Assembly: GCA_016195265.1 (NCBI GenBank)
Contig: JACPZW010000024.1
Coordinates: forward strand, 37,176-101,175
DNA from: Acidobacteriota bacterium
GTDB taxonomy: Bacteria; Acidobacteriota; Vicinamibacteria; Vicinamibacterales; CAVVIG01
Direction of reading: 5' to 3'
Length of the DNA stretch: 64,000 nt
Translations under genes and position numbers: made by a program
Part shown: piece after piece, positions 1 to 10,444 of the stretch
Layout: every line of letters begins with the position of its first letter
Numbering within the stretch: position 1 is the first letter of the stretch
Notes under the pieces: generated by a model
The model's input: the letters and a program-made list of their open reading frames with translations, nothing else
Database searches by the model: none
Told to the model about the DNA's origin: nothing

Positions 1-139
1 GGCGGTAGCAGCCCGCGACGATGGCGCCGGGCGTAAAGCGGCCGGGGTCGGGCGTGCGCGGCGCGCCGTTGGACGGCGCGAGGCGCGTCGCCGCGTCGGT
101 CGGCGGCTGCGTGACATCGTCGTCTGGTGGACCGGGCAC
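1..139 (-). CDS. Serine/threonine protein kinase, N-terminal fragment cut by the window edge
   Basis: Reading leftward from a GTG at 139, 46 codons stay open to the window edge, and a TAG lies in frame just upstream of the GTG. The peptide has a Pro/Asp/Thr-rich start followed by RFTPGAIVAGCYR, which resembles the lead-in to the glycine-rich loop of bacterial Pkn-type kinases (usually FxPGTxVAGRYRI). The kinase domain itself lies outside the window, so the call rests on this short motif only. Cys replaces the usual Arg before YR. Confidence 0.42.
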   Translation of the reverse strand, partial: MPGPPDDDVTQPPTDAATRLAPSNGAPRTPDPGRFTPGAIVAGCYR

Positions 140-160
140 GGCTGGATTCTAGTGGATAAG

Positions 161-216
161 TAGGCCGGGTCCTTCTGGACCCGGCTCGGTCAGGCGGGTC
201 CGAAAGGACCCGCCCT
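161..216. repeat. REP-like palindromes, GGCCGGGTCC/GGACCCGGC family
   Basis: Two adjacent hairpins: GCCGGGTCCTTCTGGACCCGGC and then GCGGGTCCGAAAGGACCCGC. The same family recurs at 9801-9828, 39861-39988, 45651-45725, 55485-55536 and 61227-61324, both between and inside genes. It sits here between divergent genes. Confidence 0.85.
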
Positions 217-232
217 CACATGGAGTGAACGC

Positions 233-865
233 ATGATCCGCAGAGTAATTCTGAGCAGTGCAATCGCATTGACGTTGGGCGCCTCGGTCCTGGCGCAGGG
301 TGGCGGCAAGCCCGCGAGCCCTGCGGGCAGTTCTGCCGCGCAGGTCGGCGGCAAGTACGTCCCGGGGGCGGAAGGCCCCGTCTACCAGGGCGGCAAGTGG
401 ATCGAGATCACGTACGGCCGGCCGATCAAGCGCGGCCGCGACGTCTTCGGCGGCACCGGCGCGAACTACGGCAAGGTCGCGAATCCGGACGCGCCCGTCT
501 GGCGCGCGGGCGCGAACGTCACGACGCAGCTGAAGACCGAGGTGCCGCTCGTGATCAACGGCAAGACCGTCGCGCCCGGCACCTACACCGTCTTCATCGA
601 TCTCAAGCCGAACAACTGGACGCTGATCGTCTCGAATCACAAGGCGCAGACGCGGTACGACCCGAACAACAAGAACGAGATCTGGGGCGCCTACGACTAC
701 TCGCCCGCGAAGGACGTCGTCCGCGCGCCCATGACGCTCACCACGCTGCCGTTCTCGGTCGAAGAGATGTCGTGGGAGTTCACCGACATGAGCGACGCGG
801 GCGGCAAGCTCGTCATGATGTGGGACAAGACGGCGGCCGCTGTCGCTTTCAAAGTTGGAAGTTAG
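233..865 (+). CDS. Secreted DUF2911 family protein
   Basis: The 210-residue protein begins with a signal peptide (MIRRVILSSAIALTLGASVLAQ, cleavage probably after Ala-Gln near residue 22), so it should be exported. The mature part has the DUF2911 hallmarks WRAGAN near residue 86 and IWGAYDYSP near residue 149, with a beta-rich middle (APGTYTVFIDL). The family is common in Acidobacteriota and Bacteroidota and its molecular function is unknown. It is followed after 16 bases by the DinB gene on the same strand; the junction is a GAAGGTA-type repeat. The family call is firm; the role cannot be inferred. Confidence 0.85.
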   Translation: MIRRVILSSAIALTLGASVLAQGGGKPASPAGSSAAQVGGKYVPGAEGPVYQGGKWIEITYGRPIKRGRDVFGGTGANYGKVANPDAPVWRAGANVTTQLKTEVPLVINGKTVAPGTYTVFIDLKPNNWTLIVSNHKAQTRYDPNNKNEIWGAYDYSPAKDVVRAPMTLTTLPFSVEEMSWEFTDMSDAGGKLVMMWDKTAAAVAFKVGS

Positions 866-882
866 AAGGTAGAAGGTAGAAG
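853..882. repeat. Purine-rich short tandem repeat (GAAGGTA units)
   Basis: The junction between the DUF2911 gene and the DinB gene is AGTTGGAAG then GTTAGAAGGTAGAAGGTAGAAG. It overlaps the 3' end of the first gene (last codons VGS) and provides the purine-rich ribosome-binding stretch directly ahead of the GTG start at 882. Confidence 0.6.
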
Positions 883-1436
883 TGACGATCGTCGAGTCGA
901 TTCGCGCCGAGTATCTTCGCTACAAAGCGCTGGCCGAGTCGGCGATCGCGCAGCTCGACGACGCGCAACTCTCCGTCGACGGAGAGAGCGGGAGCAACTC
1001 GATCGCGGTGATCTGCTGGCACGTGGCCGGGAATCTGAAGTCGCGCTTTACTGATTTTCTGACGGCCGACGGCGAGAAGCCGTGGCGCCGGCGCGAGGAG
1101 GAGTTTCAGCCCCGGCGCGTGACGCGGAACGAGCTGCTCGAGAAGTGGGAATCGGGATGGGCGCCGCTGCTGGACGCGCTCGCCACGCTGACCGACGCGC
1201 AGCTCCAGGGCATGGTGACGATCAGGCGGCAGCCGCTCGTGGTCCACGAAGCGCTGCATCGATCGCTCGGGCACACGGCATACCACGTGGGACAGATCGT
1301 GTACCTGGCGAAGTCGCTCCGCGGCGATGCATGGAAGTCCCTGAGCATTCCGCCGGGCGGGTCGGACGCGTACAACCGCGACCCGACCAAGGAGCACGCC
1401 GCCGGGCACACCGCAGCGCTGAAAGATCGCCGCTAA
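882..1436 (+). CDS. DinB-like / DUF1572 family protein
   Basis: The 184-residue helical protein carries the DinB/YfiT-type metal-site pattern: a His in ICWHVAGNLKSRF near residue 47 and two His residues in HTAYHVGQIVYLAK near residue 132. DinB-fold proteins form four-helix bundles with a three-His metal site; several act as bacillithiol- or mycothiol-dependent transferases, but most are uncharacterised. The GTG start at 882 follows a strong purine-rich stretch. The gene ends 31 bases before the permease gene. Only the fold assignment is secure. Confidence 0.82.
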   Translation: MTIVESIRAEYLRYKALAESAIAQLDDAQLSVDGESGSNSIAVICWHVAGNLKSRFTDFLTADGEKPWRRREEEFQPRRVTRNELLEKWESGWAPLLDALATLTDAQLQGMVTIRRQPLVVHEALHRSLGHTAYHVGQIVYLAKSLRGDAWKSLSIPPGGSDAYNRDPTKEHAAGHTAALKDRR

Positions 1437-1467
1437 CTTTTCGGCGCCGGCTCTCGTATTAACAGCA

Positions 1468-3930
<2,463 letters not shown>

Positions 3931-3954
<24 letters not shown>

Positions 3955-4122
3955 CGGGCTACGCGGGCTTCGGGTACCACAGTGCAACCGTTCCGCTGGC
4001 CGCAGGATTTCGCGCGACCTCGCCTGGTGATCGGTGTGTCGTTCTACTGAGAGGCCCGCGGCGCGCAGGATATTGGGAAACTGCAGGCCAAGGTCGCGGT
4101 CAGTGAAGAAGACAACGCTCAA
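3931..4122 (-). pseudogene. DUF5615 PIN-like toxin, truncated remnant
   Basis: The leftward frame starts at a TTG whose last bases overlap the TGA of the DUF433 gene (TTGA), as in translationally coupled toxin-antitoxin pairs. The first ~30 residues, SVVFFTDRDLGLQFPNILRA followed by an ERHTDH stretch, match the N-terminus of DUF5615 PIN-like proteins, including the acidic FTDRDLG motif. After about residue 32 the similarity stops and the frame ends at 63 residues, against roughly 110 expected, inside the 3' end of the permease gene. The catalytic C-terminal half appears deleted, so it is probably inactive. Confidence 0.6.
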
Positions 4123-4373
4123 GCCACCCGCTCGTACAGCACGGCATGCTCGATCTCAACGAGGCTGAGGTCATAGTCGGCGGCCAGGGCCTCGACGGTT
4201 TCCCCGGCGTCGATGCGGGCGGCGATCGCCGCGGTGGAAATACCACGGCTGAGGACGACGGGCCGCCCGAACGAGAGCCGGGGATCAATAGCGATCGGCA
4301 TGGAGTCCAGCGCTGTGTCCGCGGAGACCGAGGAAATGAAGGGATGCAGCCGGATGGGGAACCCGAGGTGCAT
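4119..4373 (-). CDS. DUF433 family antitoxin-like protein
   Basis: The 84-residue product contains the DUF433 core: IDPRLSFGRPVVLSRGI, then a helix-turn-helix-like segment AAIAARIDAGETVEALAADY and the closing IEHAVLYERVA. DUF433 proteins are usually antitoxins paired with DUF5615 PIN-like toxins, and the remnant of such a toxin follows directly with overlapping stop and start. The ATG at 4373 was chosen because the segment FPIRLHPF before the core resembles the N-terminal region of longer DUF433 proteins; an ATG at 4301 would give only 60 residues. With the toxin broken, the antitoxin may be a leftover. Confidence 0.68.
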   Translation of the reverse strand: MHLGFPIRLHPFISSVSADTALDSMPIAIDPRLSFGRPVVLSRGISTAAIAARIDAGETVEALAADYDLSLVEIEHAVLYERVA

Positions 4374-4401
4374 GTCTCGATTCTGCTGGTAGACTGCCCG
4401 C

Positions 4402-5895
4402 GTGAATGTCCGCGGAATGTTCTTCAGCGTGGCGTTGGTGTCGGTCGCCTTCGCGCGCGTGGACCCGCCGTCAGCCGGTCCCGATTTCGAGCTCGTCCAG
4501 CCTGAACTCTTTTCCGCGCCGGGTGGCATGCCGAACGCCTGGGCCGACTTCGACAACGACGGCCAGCTCGACGAGTTCGTCGGCTTCCGCGACCGGCCCA
4601 ATCGCCTCTACAAACAGAATCATGGTCGCTTCGAGGACGTGGCGGCTGCCGCCGGCGTGGCGGACAACGTCGAGACACGCACGGCCGCGTGGGGCGATTA
4701 CGACGCCGACGGCAACATTGATCTATACGTCGGCTTCGTGGGCGGGGCCCCGAACAAGCTGTACCGCAACGACGGTCACGGGCACTTCGTCGATGTCGCG
4801 CCTGCGCTCGGTCTGAATCTGGTCGGCGTCACGCGGCAAGTGTCGTGGATCGACTACGACAACGACGGCGACCTCGATCTGTTCATCGCCTTCCGCGATC
4901 AGCCCAACCGGTTGTTCCGCAACGACGGCGGCCGCTTCACCGACGTCACCGTCGAGTCAGGCATTGGCGACACGCGCAAGACCGTCGGCGCCGTGTGGTT
5001 CGACATGGACGGCGATGGCGACTTGGATCTCTTCGTCGCGAACCAGAACGGCGATACCAACGGCCTGTTCCGCAACGACGGCGGCCATTTCGTCGACGTC
5101 GCGCGCGAGTGGGGCGTCGAGGCGCCACGCGCGTCAGAAGAATTCGGTGGCGTCGGCCCTGCCGTCGCGGATTTCGACGGCGACGGCTGGATGGATCTGT
5201 TCGTCGCCAACTACGGGCCGAGCGCGCTCTATCGCAACGACCGCGGCGCGCGGTTCGTCGACGTCACGAAGGAAGCCGGCCTCCTGTTCAATCAACACGC
5301 GACGACGCCGTCGTGGGGCGACTACGACAACGACGGCCGTCCGGACCTGTACGTCGCCGGCTTTCTCGCGACCGAGACCCATTATCCGGATCACCTGTTT
5401 CACAACGAAAGGGGACGCATAAATACACCCGTCCCCTTTTTCGCGGACGTGCTGCCCGCGCTCGTGAAGGAACACGATGCGAGCCACGGCGTGCAGTGGA
5501 TCGACTTCGACAACGACGGCGCGCTCGATCTTGCCCTGACGAACAACGATCCGGGCGGCGGCCACTATCTCTTCAGAAACATGCTGCCTGCGTCGCGCGC
5601 GCGGCAGTCGCTGACCGTCGACGTCGTCGACGCGCGGGGCCGGCACACCAAACCGGGCGCCGAGGTCCGCGTCTACGCGGCGGGCACGCGCCGCTTGATC
5701 TCGTCAGGGCTGGTCGATACCGGCGGCGGCTACTGCTCGCAGAACGTCGCGCCGGTGCACGTCGCGACCGCCGGCGCGGCGCGCGTGGACGTCGAGGTGG
5801 CGGCGATGTCGCGGACCGGCAGGAAGGTGACGGCGCGACGCGGATTGAGGATTGCGGATCGCGGATTGCGGATTGAAGTGCGGATTCCGGATTGA
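4402..5895 (+). CDS. Secreted FG-GAP/VCBS repeat protein with ASPIC-UnbV C-terminus
   Basis: The protein has about 497 residues, a short hydrophobic N-terminus (MFFSVALVSVAFARV) and at least seven Ca-binding repeats of the type WxDFDNDGxxDLFVG between residues 40 and 390, each followed by a RLFRNDGG strand, predicting a beta-propeller. An ASPIC/UnbV-like module follows (GAEVRVYAAGTRRLISSGL with a GGGYCSQN loop). Such CRTAC1-like proteins are extracellular and abundant in Acidobacteriota; partners are unknown. Two oddities: a 36-base palindrome (5407-5442) is read in frame between propeller blades, and the last ~17 residues (GLRIADRGLRIEVRIPD) come from a GCGGATTGAGGAT-type repeat. The GTG start is tentative; an ATG lies six codons in. 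Confidence 0.85.
   Translation: MNVRGMFFSVALVSVAFARVDPPSAGPDFELVQPELFSAPGGMPNAWADFDNDGQLDEFVGFRDRPNRLYKQNHGRFEDVAAAAGVADNVETRTAAWGDYDADGNIDLYVGFVGGAPNKLYRNDGHGHFVDVAPALGLNLVGVTRQVSWIDYDNDGDLDLFIAFRDQPNRLFRNDGGRFTDVTVESGIGDTRKTVGAVWFDMDGDGDLDLFVANQNGDTNGLFRNDGGHFVDVAREWGVEAPRASEEFGGVGPAVADFDGDGWMDLFVANYGPSALYRNDRGARFVDVTKEAGLLFNQHATTPSWGDYDNDGRPDLYVAGFLATETHYPDHLFHNERGRINTPVPFFADVLPALVKEHDASHGVQWIDFDNDGALDLALTNNDPGGGHYLFRNMLPASRARQSLTVDVVDARGRHTKPGAEVRVYAAGTRRLISSGLVDTGGGYCSQNVAPVHVATAGAARVDVEVAAMSRTGRKVTARRGLRIADRGLRIEVRIPD
5407..5442. repeat. GGGGACG palindrome inside the FG-GAP gene
   Basis: GAAAGGGGACG and CGTCCCCTTTTTC flank an A/T/C-rich loop (CATAAATACAC). It resembles palindromic elements that are mobilised by REP-associated (RAYT/Y1) transposases in other bacteria. 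It adds about 12 codons in frame. Confidence 0.7.
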
Positions 5896-5973
5896 ACCCG
5901 CACCGCCGCGGCTGGCGACTGAATGTCAGAGGCTCAAGGCTTCGTCACCAGCCACCAGCCACCAGCCACCCGA
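5843..5973. repeat. GCGGATTGAGGAT tandem plus CCACCAGCCACC tandem between convergent genes
   Basis: The first part (5843-5895) consists of imperfect copies of GCGGATTGCGGATTGAGGAT and is translated as the end of the FG-GAP protein. The second part (5950-5971) is CCACCAGCCACCAGCCACC. Between them the bases show no gene. The next gene (minus strand) ends directly at 5974. Confidence 0.8.
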
Positions 5974-6867
5974 CTATTTTTTCAACTCCGCGTACAACGC
6001 GCCCACGTTCGTCTTCAGCCGCGCTTCCGCAACCGTGTAGCCCTTGTACTTATCCGCGGGCTTCCAGCTCGCTGCGACCTCGTCCGCACTCTTGCCCGCC
6101 TTCATCGCGGCCTGGACGTCGCGCAGGAAATCCGTATTGAACTGCGCGTACTCGGCGAGATCCGCCCACGTCATCACGGTGCTGTGGCCGGTGATGATCT
6201 GATCGACGTTCTTGATGCCCTTGTGCGCCTTCGCGAGCGAATTGCCGATCTCGACGCCGCTGCCGCCGTTGTTGTAGTCCAGGAGCGGCAGGTTCTTGCC
6301 GGAGAAGATGTCGCCCGCGTGCATCACGCGCAGTCCCGGAAAGACGATGAAGGCGTCGCCGTTGGTGTGGCCGCGCCCGAAGTAGTAGAGATCGAAGCGG
6401 TCCTTGCCGCTGCCGATCGTCATCTTGTCCTTGAACGTGCGCTTCGCCATGCCGCGGCCGGCGTTGTCCTTGAAGATCTGCATCTTCTCCATGTTCGTCT
6501 TCGTGTTTTCCTGCACGACGATGTCCACCGTCGCGGGAAATTCCACGTTGCCGCTCACGTGATCGCCGTGCGTGTGCGTGTTGATCAGCAGCGTGACGGG
6601 TTTCGGCGTCAGCTCCTTGATCTTGTTGAGAATCGGCGTGCCCCAGCCTGGATTCTTCGCGTCCACGACGGTCACGCCGGTCTCGCCGATGTAGACGGCG
6701 GTGTTGCCGCCGCCGCCGTCACCGGTCAGCATGTAGAGGTTGTCCTTGATCTTCTGCGCCTGGACGATCTTCGGTCCCTGCGCTGCCGGCGGCTGCTGAA
6801 ACGCGCGCACGCCCAGCGACGTGGCGCCGACCGCGATCAGTACGCCGAGCATGTGCGCGCGTTTCAT
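5974..6867 (-). CDS. Secreted metallo-beta-lactamase-fold hydrolase (paralog 1)
   Basis: The 297-residue protein begins with a signal peptide (MKRAHMLGVLIAVGATSLGVRAFQ). The MBL-fold metal motif THTHGDHVSGN is at about residues 96-106, followed by later ligands in RGHTNGDAF (near 163), MHAGDIF (near 184) and TGHSTV (near 226). MBL-fold enzymes use one or two Zn or Fe ions for hydrolysis or redox; the substrate here is unknown. It lies downstream of a close paralog on the same strand, and the pair is probably a tandem duplication. Start ATG at 6867 is preceded by GGGAGGAATGA. Confidence 0.88.
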   Translation of the reverse strand: MKRAHMLGVLIAVGATSLGVRAFQQPPAAQGPKIVQAQKIKDNLYMLTGDGGGGNTAVYIGETGVTVVDAKNPGWGTPILNKIKELTPKPVTLLINTHTHGDHVSGNVEFPATVDIVVQENTKTNMEKMQIFKDNAGRGMAKRTFKDKMTIGSGKDRFDLYYFGRGHTNGDAFIVFPGLRVMHAGDIFSGKNLPLLDYNNGGSGVEIGNSLAKAHKGIKNVDQIITGHSTVMTWADLAEYAQFNTDFLRDVQAAMKAGKSADEVAASWKPADKYKGYTVAEARLKTNVGALYAELKK

Positions 6868-6931
6868 TCATTCCTCCCGGCAGGCCTGAAGGCCTGCGCT
6901 ACGGTCTTCACCAGCCACCAGCCACCAGCCA
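6868..6931. repeat. Palindrome GCAGGCCTGAAGGCCTGC plus CCACCAGCC tandem
   Basis: In the gap between the two MBL-fold genes, a perfect hairpin around GGCCTGAAGGCC (6881-6898) is followed by CACCAGCCACCAGCCACCAG. Such a hairpin can affect mRNA stability between co-transcribed genes. Confidence 0.8.
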
Positions 6932-7831
6932 CTACTTCTTCATTTCCGTCTGCAGCGTCTCGAGCATCCCCTTCACGCCGCCGAACAGCGGGTTCACGGT
7001 CGCCGAGTAGCCCGTGTACTTCTCCGGGATCTTCCATTCCGGCGCCGCGGCCTCCGGCGTCTTGCCCGCTTTCAACGCGGCCTGCGCCCATTTCAAGAAG
7101 TCCTTGTTGAAATCCGCGAACGTCTGCAGATCCGCCGGCGTCGTCGTCGTCGGATTGTGGCCGTTGATGATCTGGTCGACGTTCTTCAGGCCGTCGTGCG
7201 CCTTCTGCAGCGTCTCGGCGAAGTGCAGCACGCTGCCGCCGTTCGGTCCGTCCACGAGCGGCAGCGCGCGCTGCCAGAACATGTCGCCCGCGTGCGCGAC
7301 GCGCAGCGCCGGGAACACGACCCACGCGTCGCCGTTGGTGTGGCCGCGCCCGAAGTAGTGCAGGTCGATCCGGTCGGGGCCCTTGCCGATGGTCATCTTG
7401 TCGGTGAACGTCCGCTTCGCCATGCCGCGGTTGCCGTTCTGCTTGAAGATGTCCATCTTCTCCATGTTGGCTTTCGTGTTCGCCTGCGTGACGACGTCCA
7501 CGGTGGCCGGGAACTCGACGTTGCCGCTCACGTGATCGCCGTGCGTGTGCGTGTTGATCAGCATGTAGACCGGTTTGTCGGTCAGCGTCTTGATCTTGTC
7601 GAGGATCGGCTGGCCCCAGCCCGGATTCTTGGCGTCCACGACGACGACGCCGCGCATCGTGAGGAAGACGGCCGTGTTGCCGCCGCCGCCCTTGAGGACC
7701 CACAGCCGGTCGCCGATCTTGTCCACGTCGATCACTTTCGGCGCGTTCTGCGCCGGCTGCTGGTACGCGCGCACGCCCACCGACGCCGCGCCGATCGCGA
7801 GTAACACTCCAAGCACGTAAAGACGTTTCAT
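6932..7831 (-). CDS. Secreted metallo-beta-lactamase-fold hydrolase (paralog 2)
   Basis: The 299-residue protein has a signal peptide (MKRLYVLGVLLAIGAASVGVRAYQ) and the MBL motif NTHTHGDHVSGN near residue 102. RGHTNGDAW, AHAGDMFW and NGHNPT supply the other expected metal ligands. It is about two-thirds identical by eye to paralog 1, mainly differing in the C-terminal helical part. Start ATG at 7831 follows AGGAGGCAG; an 18-residue upstream extension is possible but would precede the signal peptide. It is probably the first gene of the two-gene unit. Confidence 0.88.
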   Translation of the reverse strand: MKRLYVLGVLLAIGAASVGVRAYQQPAQNAPKVIDVDKIGDRLWVLKGGGGNTAVFLTMRGVVVVDAKNPGWGQPILDKIKTLTDKPVYMLINTHTHGDHVSGNVEFPATVDVVTQANTKANMEKMDIFKQNGNRGMAKRTFTDKMTIGKGPDRIDLHYFGRGHTNGDAWVVFPALRVAHAGDMFWQRALPLVDGPNGGSVLHFAETLQKAHDGLKNVDQIINGHNPTTTTPADLQTFADFNKDFLKWAQAALKAGKTPEAAAPEWKIPEKYTGYSATVNPLFGGVKGMLETLQTEMKK

Positions 7832-7943
7832 TCTGCCTCCTGCGTGGGGGCGGAGCTCGCTCCGCCCGGCGTCAGGGCCGAGCAAGCTCGGCCCCTACAA
7901 CAATCTTCCAGTCACCAGCCACCAGTCACCAGCCACCTTGCCC
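7832..7943. repeat. Two hairpins plus CCACCAG tandem
   Basis: The spacer contains GGGGCGGAGCTCGCTCCGCCC, then GGGCCGAGCAAGCTCGGCCC, then CACCAGCCACCAGTCACCAG. Both hairpins are near perfect. No gene is seen; HupE ends at 7944 and MBL paralog 2 begins at 7831, both on the minus strand. Confidence 0.8.
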
Positions 7944-9089
7944 TCATGTCCCCGTCGGAAAGAAGACCCTCTGCACGAACCAGAACGTCCCCGCGACGAT
8001 GACGACGACGGAACCGGCGAGCGCCACGCGACGGCCGAGCGCCTCACTCTGCGATCGCAGACCGCCGACGATCCACGCGATGACGACGCCGCCGGCCAAC
8101 TGCGCGGCCGCCGCGCCAGCCGTGAACGAGACGAGCGACCAGCCGAGCGCGCGCACCGGCAGGTCCATCTCGCGCAGCACGCCGGCGACGCCGAAGCCGT
8201 GGATCCCGCCGAACGCGCCCGCGATCCAGACGCGGACATCCTTCCCGGCGCGTCCGCCGCGCATCAGCAGATTATCGGCGCCCAGATAGACGATGCTCAA
8301 CGCGATTGCCGGATCTGTCAACCGCGTCGCCGGGATGATGATACCGAACGACGCCAGCGTCAACGTCACCGTTTGCACGGCCGCGAATGCCGCGACCAGC
8401 GCAAGGAGCTTGCGGCCGCCAGCGCCGAGCAGGAGCAGCCCGGCCAGGAAAACCAGATGATCCGCGCCGGCCAGGATGTGCCGGACGCCGAGCGGGACGA
8501 AGCTGCGCGCGACGGCGAACGCACCCTGCCGCGTCCCCGCGTAGTACTCGAAGCGGTTGCGGCCGCTGTCGAGAATCGCCTGGGTCAGCGACGCGCCCTC
8601 GTAGAGATTGAGGAACGTCTGGTGGTACGGGTCGTACGGGAAAAGCGACGCGGTGACGCCGACGACGCCAGGCATCGAGTCGAGCGCGTAGCGCACGTGC
8701 ATCCGGAGCGACTGCCGGTCGGCCAGGACTTCGAGCTGCGACCACTGCGGCACGAGCTCACGGCCGTCGGCCGACACCGTGAGCCGGCCGGCAAACAGGT
8801 TCGCGATCGCCGCCGCGTACGTCGCCGCGACCCCGGAATCGAGAAGTCGATCGGCCGGGTCCACTTTCAGGTCGTGTCCGAGATCGTACATGTGCGCGAC
8901 GAGCGAGCCTTCGATCGCGCCGGTGCCCAGCCGCAGATCGAGATACGTGAACGGCACCGGATGCGCGAACGCCGGAGCCGCGACGAAGAGAAGAACGACG
9001 AGGAAACGCAGAACTTGCGGAACTCGCAGAGAAAACCGATCGCTCTGCATGTTCTGCGGTTTCCGCGTCGATCGTCGTTCGTTCCTCAC
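7944..9089 (-). CDS. HupE/UreJ_2 family membrane protein
   Basis: The 381-residue protein has a signal-like segment (LRFLVVLLFVAAPAFAHPVP, residues ~27-45), an extracytoplasmic N-terminal half rich in beta strands, and then six or seven membrane helices from residue ~200. The hallmark GVRHILAGADHLVFLAGLLLL, with conserved His and Asp, identifies HupE/UreJ_2. Family members are linked to nickel uptake in hydrogenase or urease clusters, but acidobacterial copies often occur without such enzymes, as here. A start downstream at the second Met (MQSDRF, residue 14) is possible. The function is unproven. Confidence 0.85.
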   Translation of the reverse strand: MRNERRSTRKPQNMQSDRFSLRVPQVLRFLVVLLFVAAPAFAHPVPFTYLDLRLGTGAIEGSLVAHMYDLGHDLKVDPADRLLDSGVAATYAAAIANLFAGRLTVSADGRELVPQWSQLEVLADRQSLRMHVRYALDSMPGVVGVTASLFPYDPYHQTFLNLYEGASLTQAILDSGRNRFEYYAGTRQGAFAVARSFVPLGVRHILAGADHLVFLAGLLLLGAGGRKLLALVAAFAAVQTVTLTLASFGIIIPATRLTDPAIALSIVYLGADNLLMRGGRAGKDVRVWIAGAFGGIHGFGVAGVLREMDLPVRALGWSLVSFTAGAAAAQLAGGVVIAWIVGGLRSQSEALGRRVALAGSVVVIVAGTFWFVQRVFFPTGT

Positions 9090-9115
9090 GGGGACGCCAA
9101 TGGTAACGTACGCGT

Positions 9116-9742
9116 GTGGAGATCGCGCCCGGCGCGTTTCACTTCAAACGCCATCTGTCGCTCGACGCGCAGCGGACGCTCCTCGCCGAATGCCGTGCGC
9201 TTGTCGAGGGTCCCGTTCCCGGGTACGTGCCTGTCGTCCGTGGCGGCGGCCGCATGCACGTCCGCATGCTGTGTCTCGGACGGCACTGGAACGGCAAGAC
9301 CTACGCGTACGAGCCGGCGCGCAGCGACTTCGACGGCCTGCCGGTGCCGCCGCTGCCGGAGCACTGGAAAGCGCTCGCGCGCGACGTGGCGCGCGCGGCG
9401 GGCATGACGGGCATTCCACTCGAGGCCGACCTCTGCATCCTCAATTACTACGGCGCGGACGGCCGGATGGGCACGCACCAGGACAAGGATGAGAGCGAGG
9501 CGTCACTCTCGGCGGGCGTACCAGTCGTCTCGATCTCGCTCGGGGACACCGCGCAGTTCCTGTTCGGCGGGCTGCGCCGCCGTGATCCGGTGGAGAAGCT
9601 GCCGCTCGAATCAGGCGACGCGTTCGTCTTCGGCGGTCCCGCCCGGCTCCGCTTTCACGGCGTGTCGCGCATCGTACCTGGCACAGCGCCGCCCGAACTC
9701 GGATTGACCGGTCGATTCAATCTGACGTTTCGACAGTACTGA
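9116..9742 (+). CDS. alkB: AlkB-family 2-oxoglutarate/Fe(II) dioxygenase
   Basis: The 208-residue protein has the AlkB layout. The Fe ligands are H121 and D123 in GTHQDKDE and a distal His in RFHGVSRIV near residue 181. The 2-oxoglutarate-binding Arg pair is in RFNLTFRQY at the C-terminus, and the nucleotide-recognition part contains NYYGADGRMG. AlkB oxidatively removes N1-methyladenine and N3-methylcytosine lesions from DNA. The GTG start at 9116 lies 26 bases from the divergent HupE gene, so the promoters must overlap. Length and motifs are normal. Confidence 0.9.
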   Translation: MEIAPGAFHFKRHLSLDAQRTLLAECRALVEGPVPGYVPVVRGGGRMHVRMLCLGRHWNGKTYAYEPARSDFDGLPVPPLPEHWKALARDVARAAGMTGIPLEADLCILNYYGADGRMGTHQDKDESEASLSAGVPVVSISLGDTAQFLFGGLRRRDPVEKLPLESGDAFVFGGPARLRFHGVSRIVPGTAPPELGLTGRFNLTFRQY

Positions 9743-9754
9743 AATCAGCGACGG

Positions 9755-9828
9755 GATATCACCAAGGCGCGAAGGACACGAAGGGAAGATGGCGATGCTT
9801 CCGGGTCCGAAAGGACCCGGTCTACAGG
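9755..9828. repeat. AGGCGCGAAGGACACGAAGG tract plus REP-like CCGGGTCC palindrome
   Basis: The stretch downstream of alkB contains ACCAAGGCGCGAAGGACACGAAGG and the hairpin CCGGGTCCGAAAGGACCCGG (9801-9820). It separates two convergent genes and could act as a bidirectional terminator, although neither side carries a long T tract. Confidence 0.7.
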
Positions 9829-9831
9829 TCC

Positions 9832-10362
9832 CTATGACAGAAGCCGGTAGGCCGGAACGATCAGGTCGGGCAGGACCGACGTCTGCACGCACTGCGCGCC
9901 GCGAGAAATCCGCACGGCCGGCGGATCTTTCGTCAGATCCATCACGACAACGCGCTCCTCGATCAAATCCACGAACCAGCATTCGCGAACGCCGTATCGG
10001 CGATACCATTCGAGCTTCTCGGTGCGGTCGTAGCGCTCGGTGCCCGGCGAGAGCACCTCGACGACAAGATCGGGCGCGCCCCAGACCTGGTCACGCACGA
10101 TTGCCCGGCGGGCCATAGCGACGAAGAGGACGTCAGGCTGGACGATCAGGTTCTGCGTCTCGTCGAGAATGACGTCGATCGGGGCGACGTTGACCAGTCC
10201 CAAATCGTGCGCCTCGACGTGGTCGATGAGCGTGCGCGCGATGTGCAGGACGACCAGCTGATGCGACCAGAACGGCGCGGGCGGCTCGCGCAGGACGCCG
10301 AATTGCAGCTCGCGCCGGCGCGTCGTTTCGTACGTGTCGTACAGATACTGTTTCGTGGTCAT
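9832..10362 (-). CDS. Uma2 family (DUF820) endonuclease-like protein
   Basis: The 176-residue product has the PD-(D/E)xK-type core of Uma2 proteins: QPDVLFVAM, DLVVEVLSPGTERYDRTEK and ECWFVDLIEERVVV, with the acidic and Lys residues at the expected spacing. Uma2 proteins are very abundant in cyanobacteria, Chloroflexi and Acidobacteriota, but their target is unknown; some are thought to come from mobile elements. The start ATG at 10362 gives MTTKQYLYDT. It is convergent with alkB and divergent from the methyltransferase remnant. Confidence 0.85.
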   Translation of the reverse strand: MTTKQYLYDTYETTRRRELQFGVLREPPAPFWSHQLVVLHIARTLIDHVEAHDLGLVNVAPIDVILDETQNLIVQPDVLFVAMARRAIVRDQVWGAPDLVVEVLSPGTERYDRTEKLEWYRRYGVRECWFVDLIEERVVVMDLTKDPPAVRISRGAQCVQTSVLPDLIVPAYRLLS

Positions 10363-10444
10363 GGCCGTCCCGTCGACGACGATGCCATCGTCGGGACCGA
10401 AAAATCAAGATCCACGACAGGCCGACGGGGCGAATCGAGTGCAG

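Noticed and set aside
4119..4601. 160-codon version of the DUF433 gene
   Set aside because: The added N-terminal part is antisense to the FG-GAP gene and has no family similarity.
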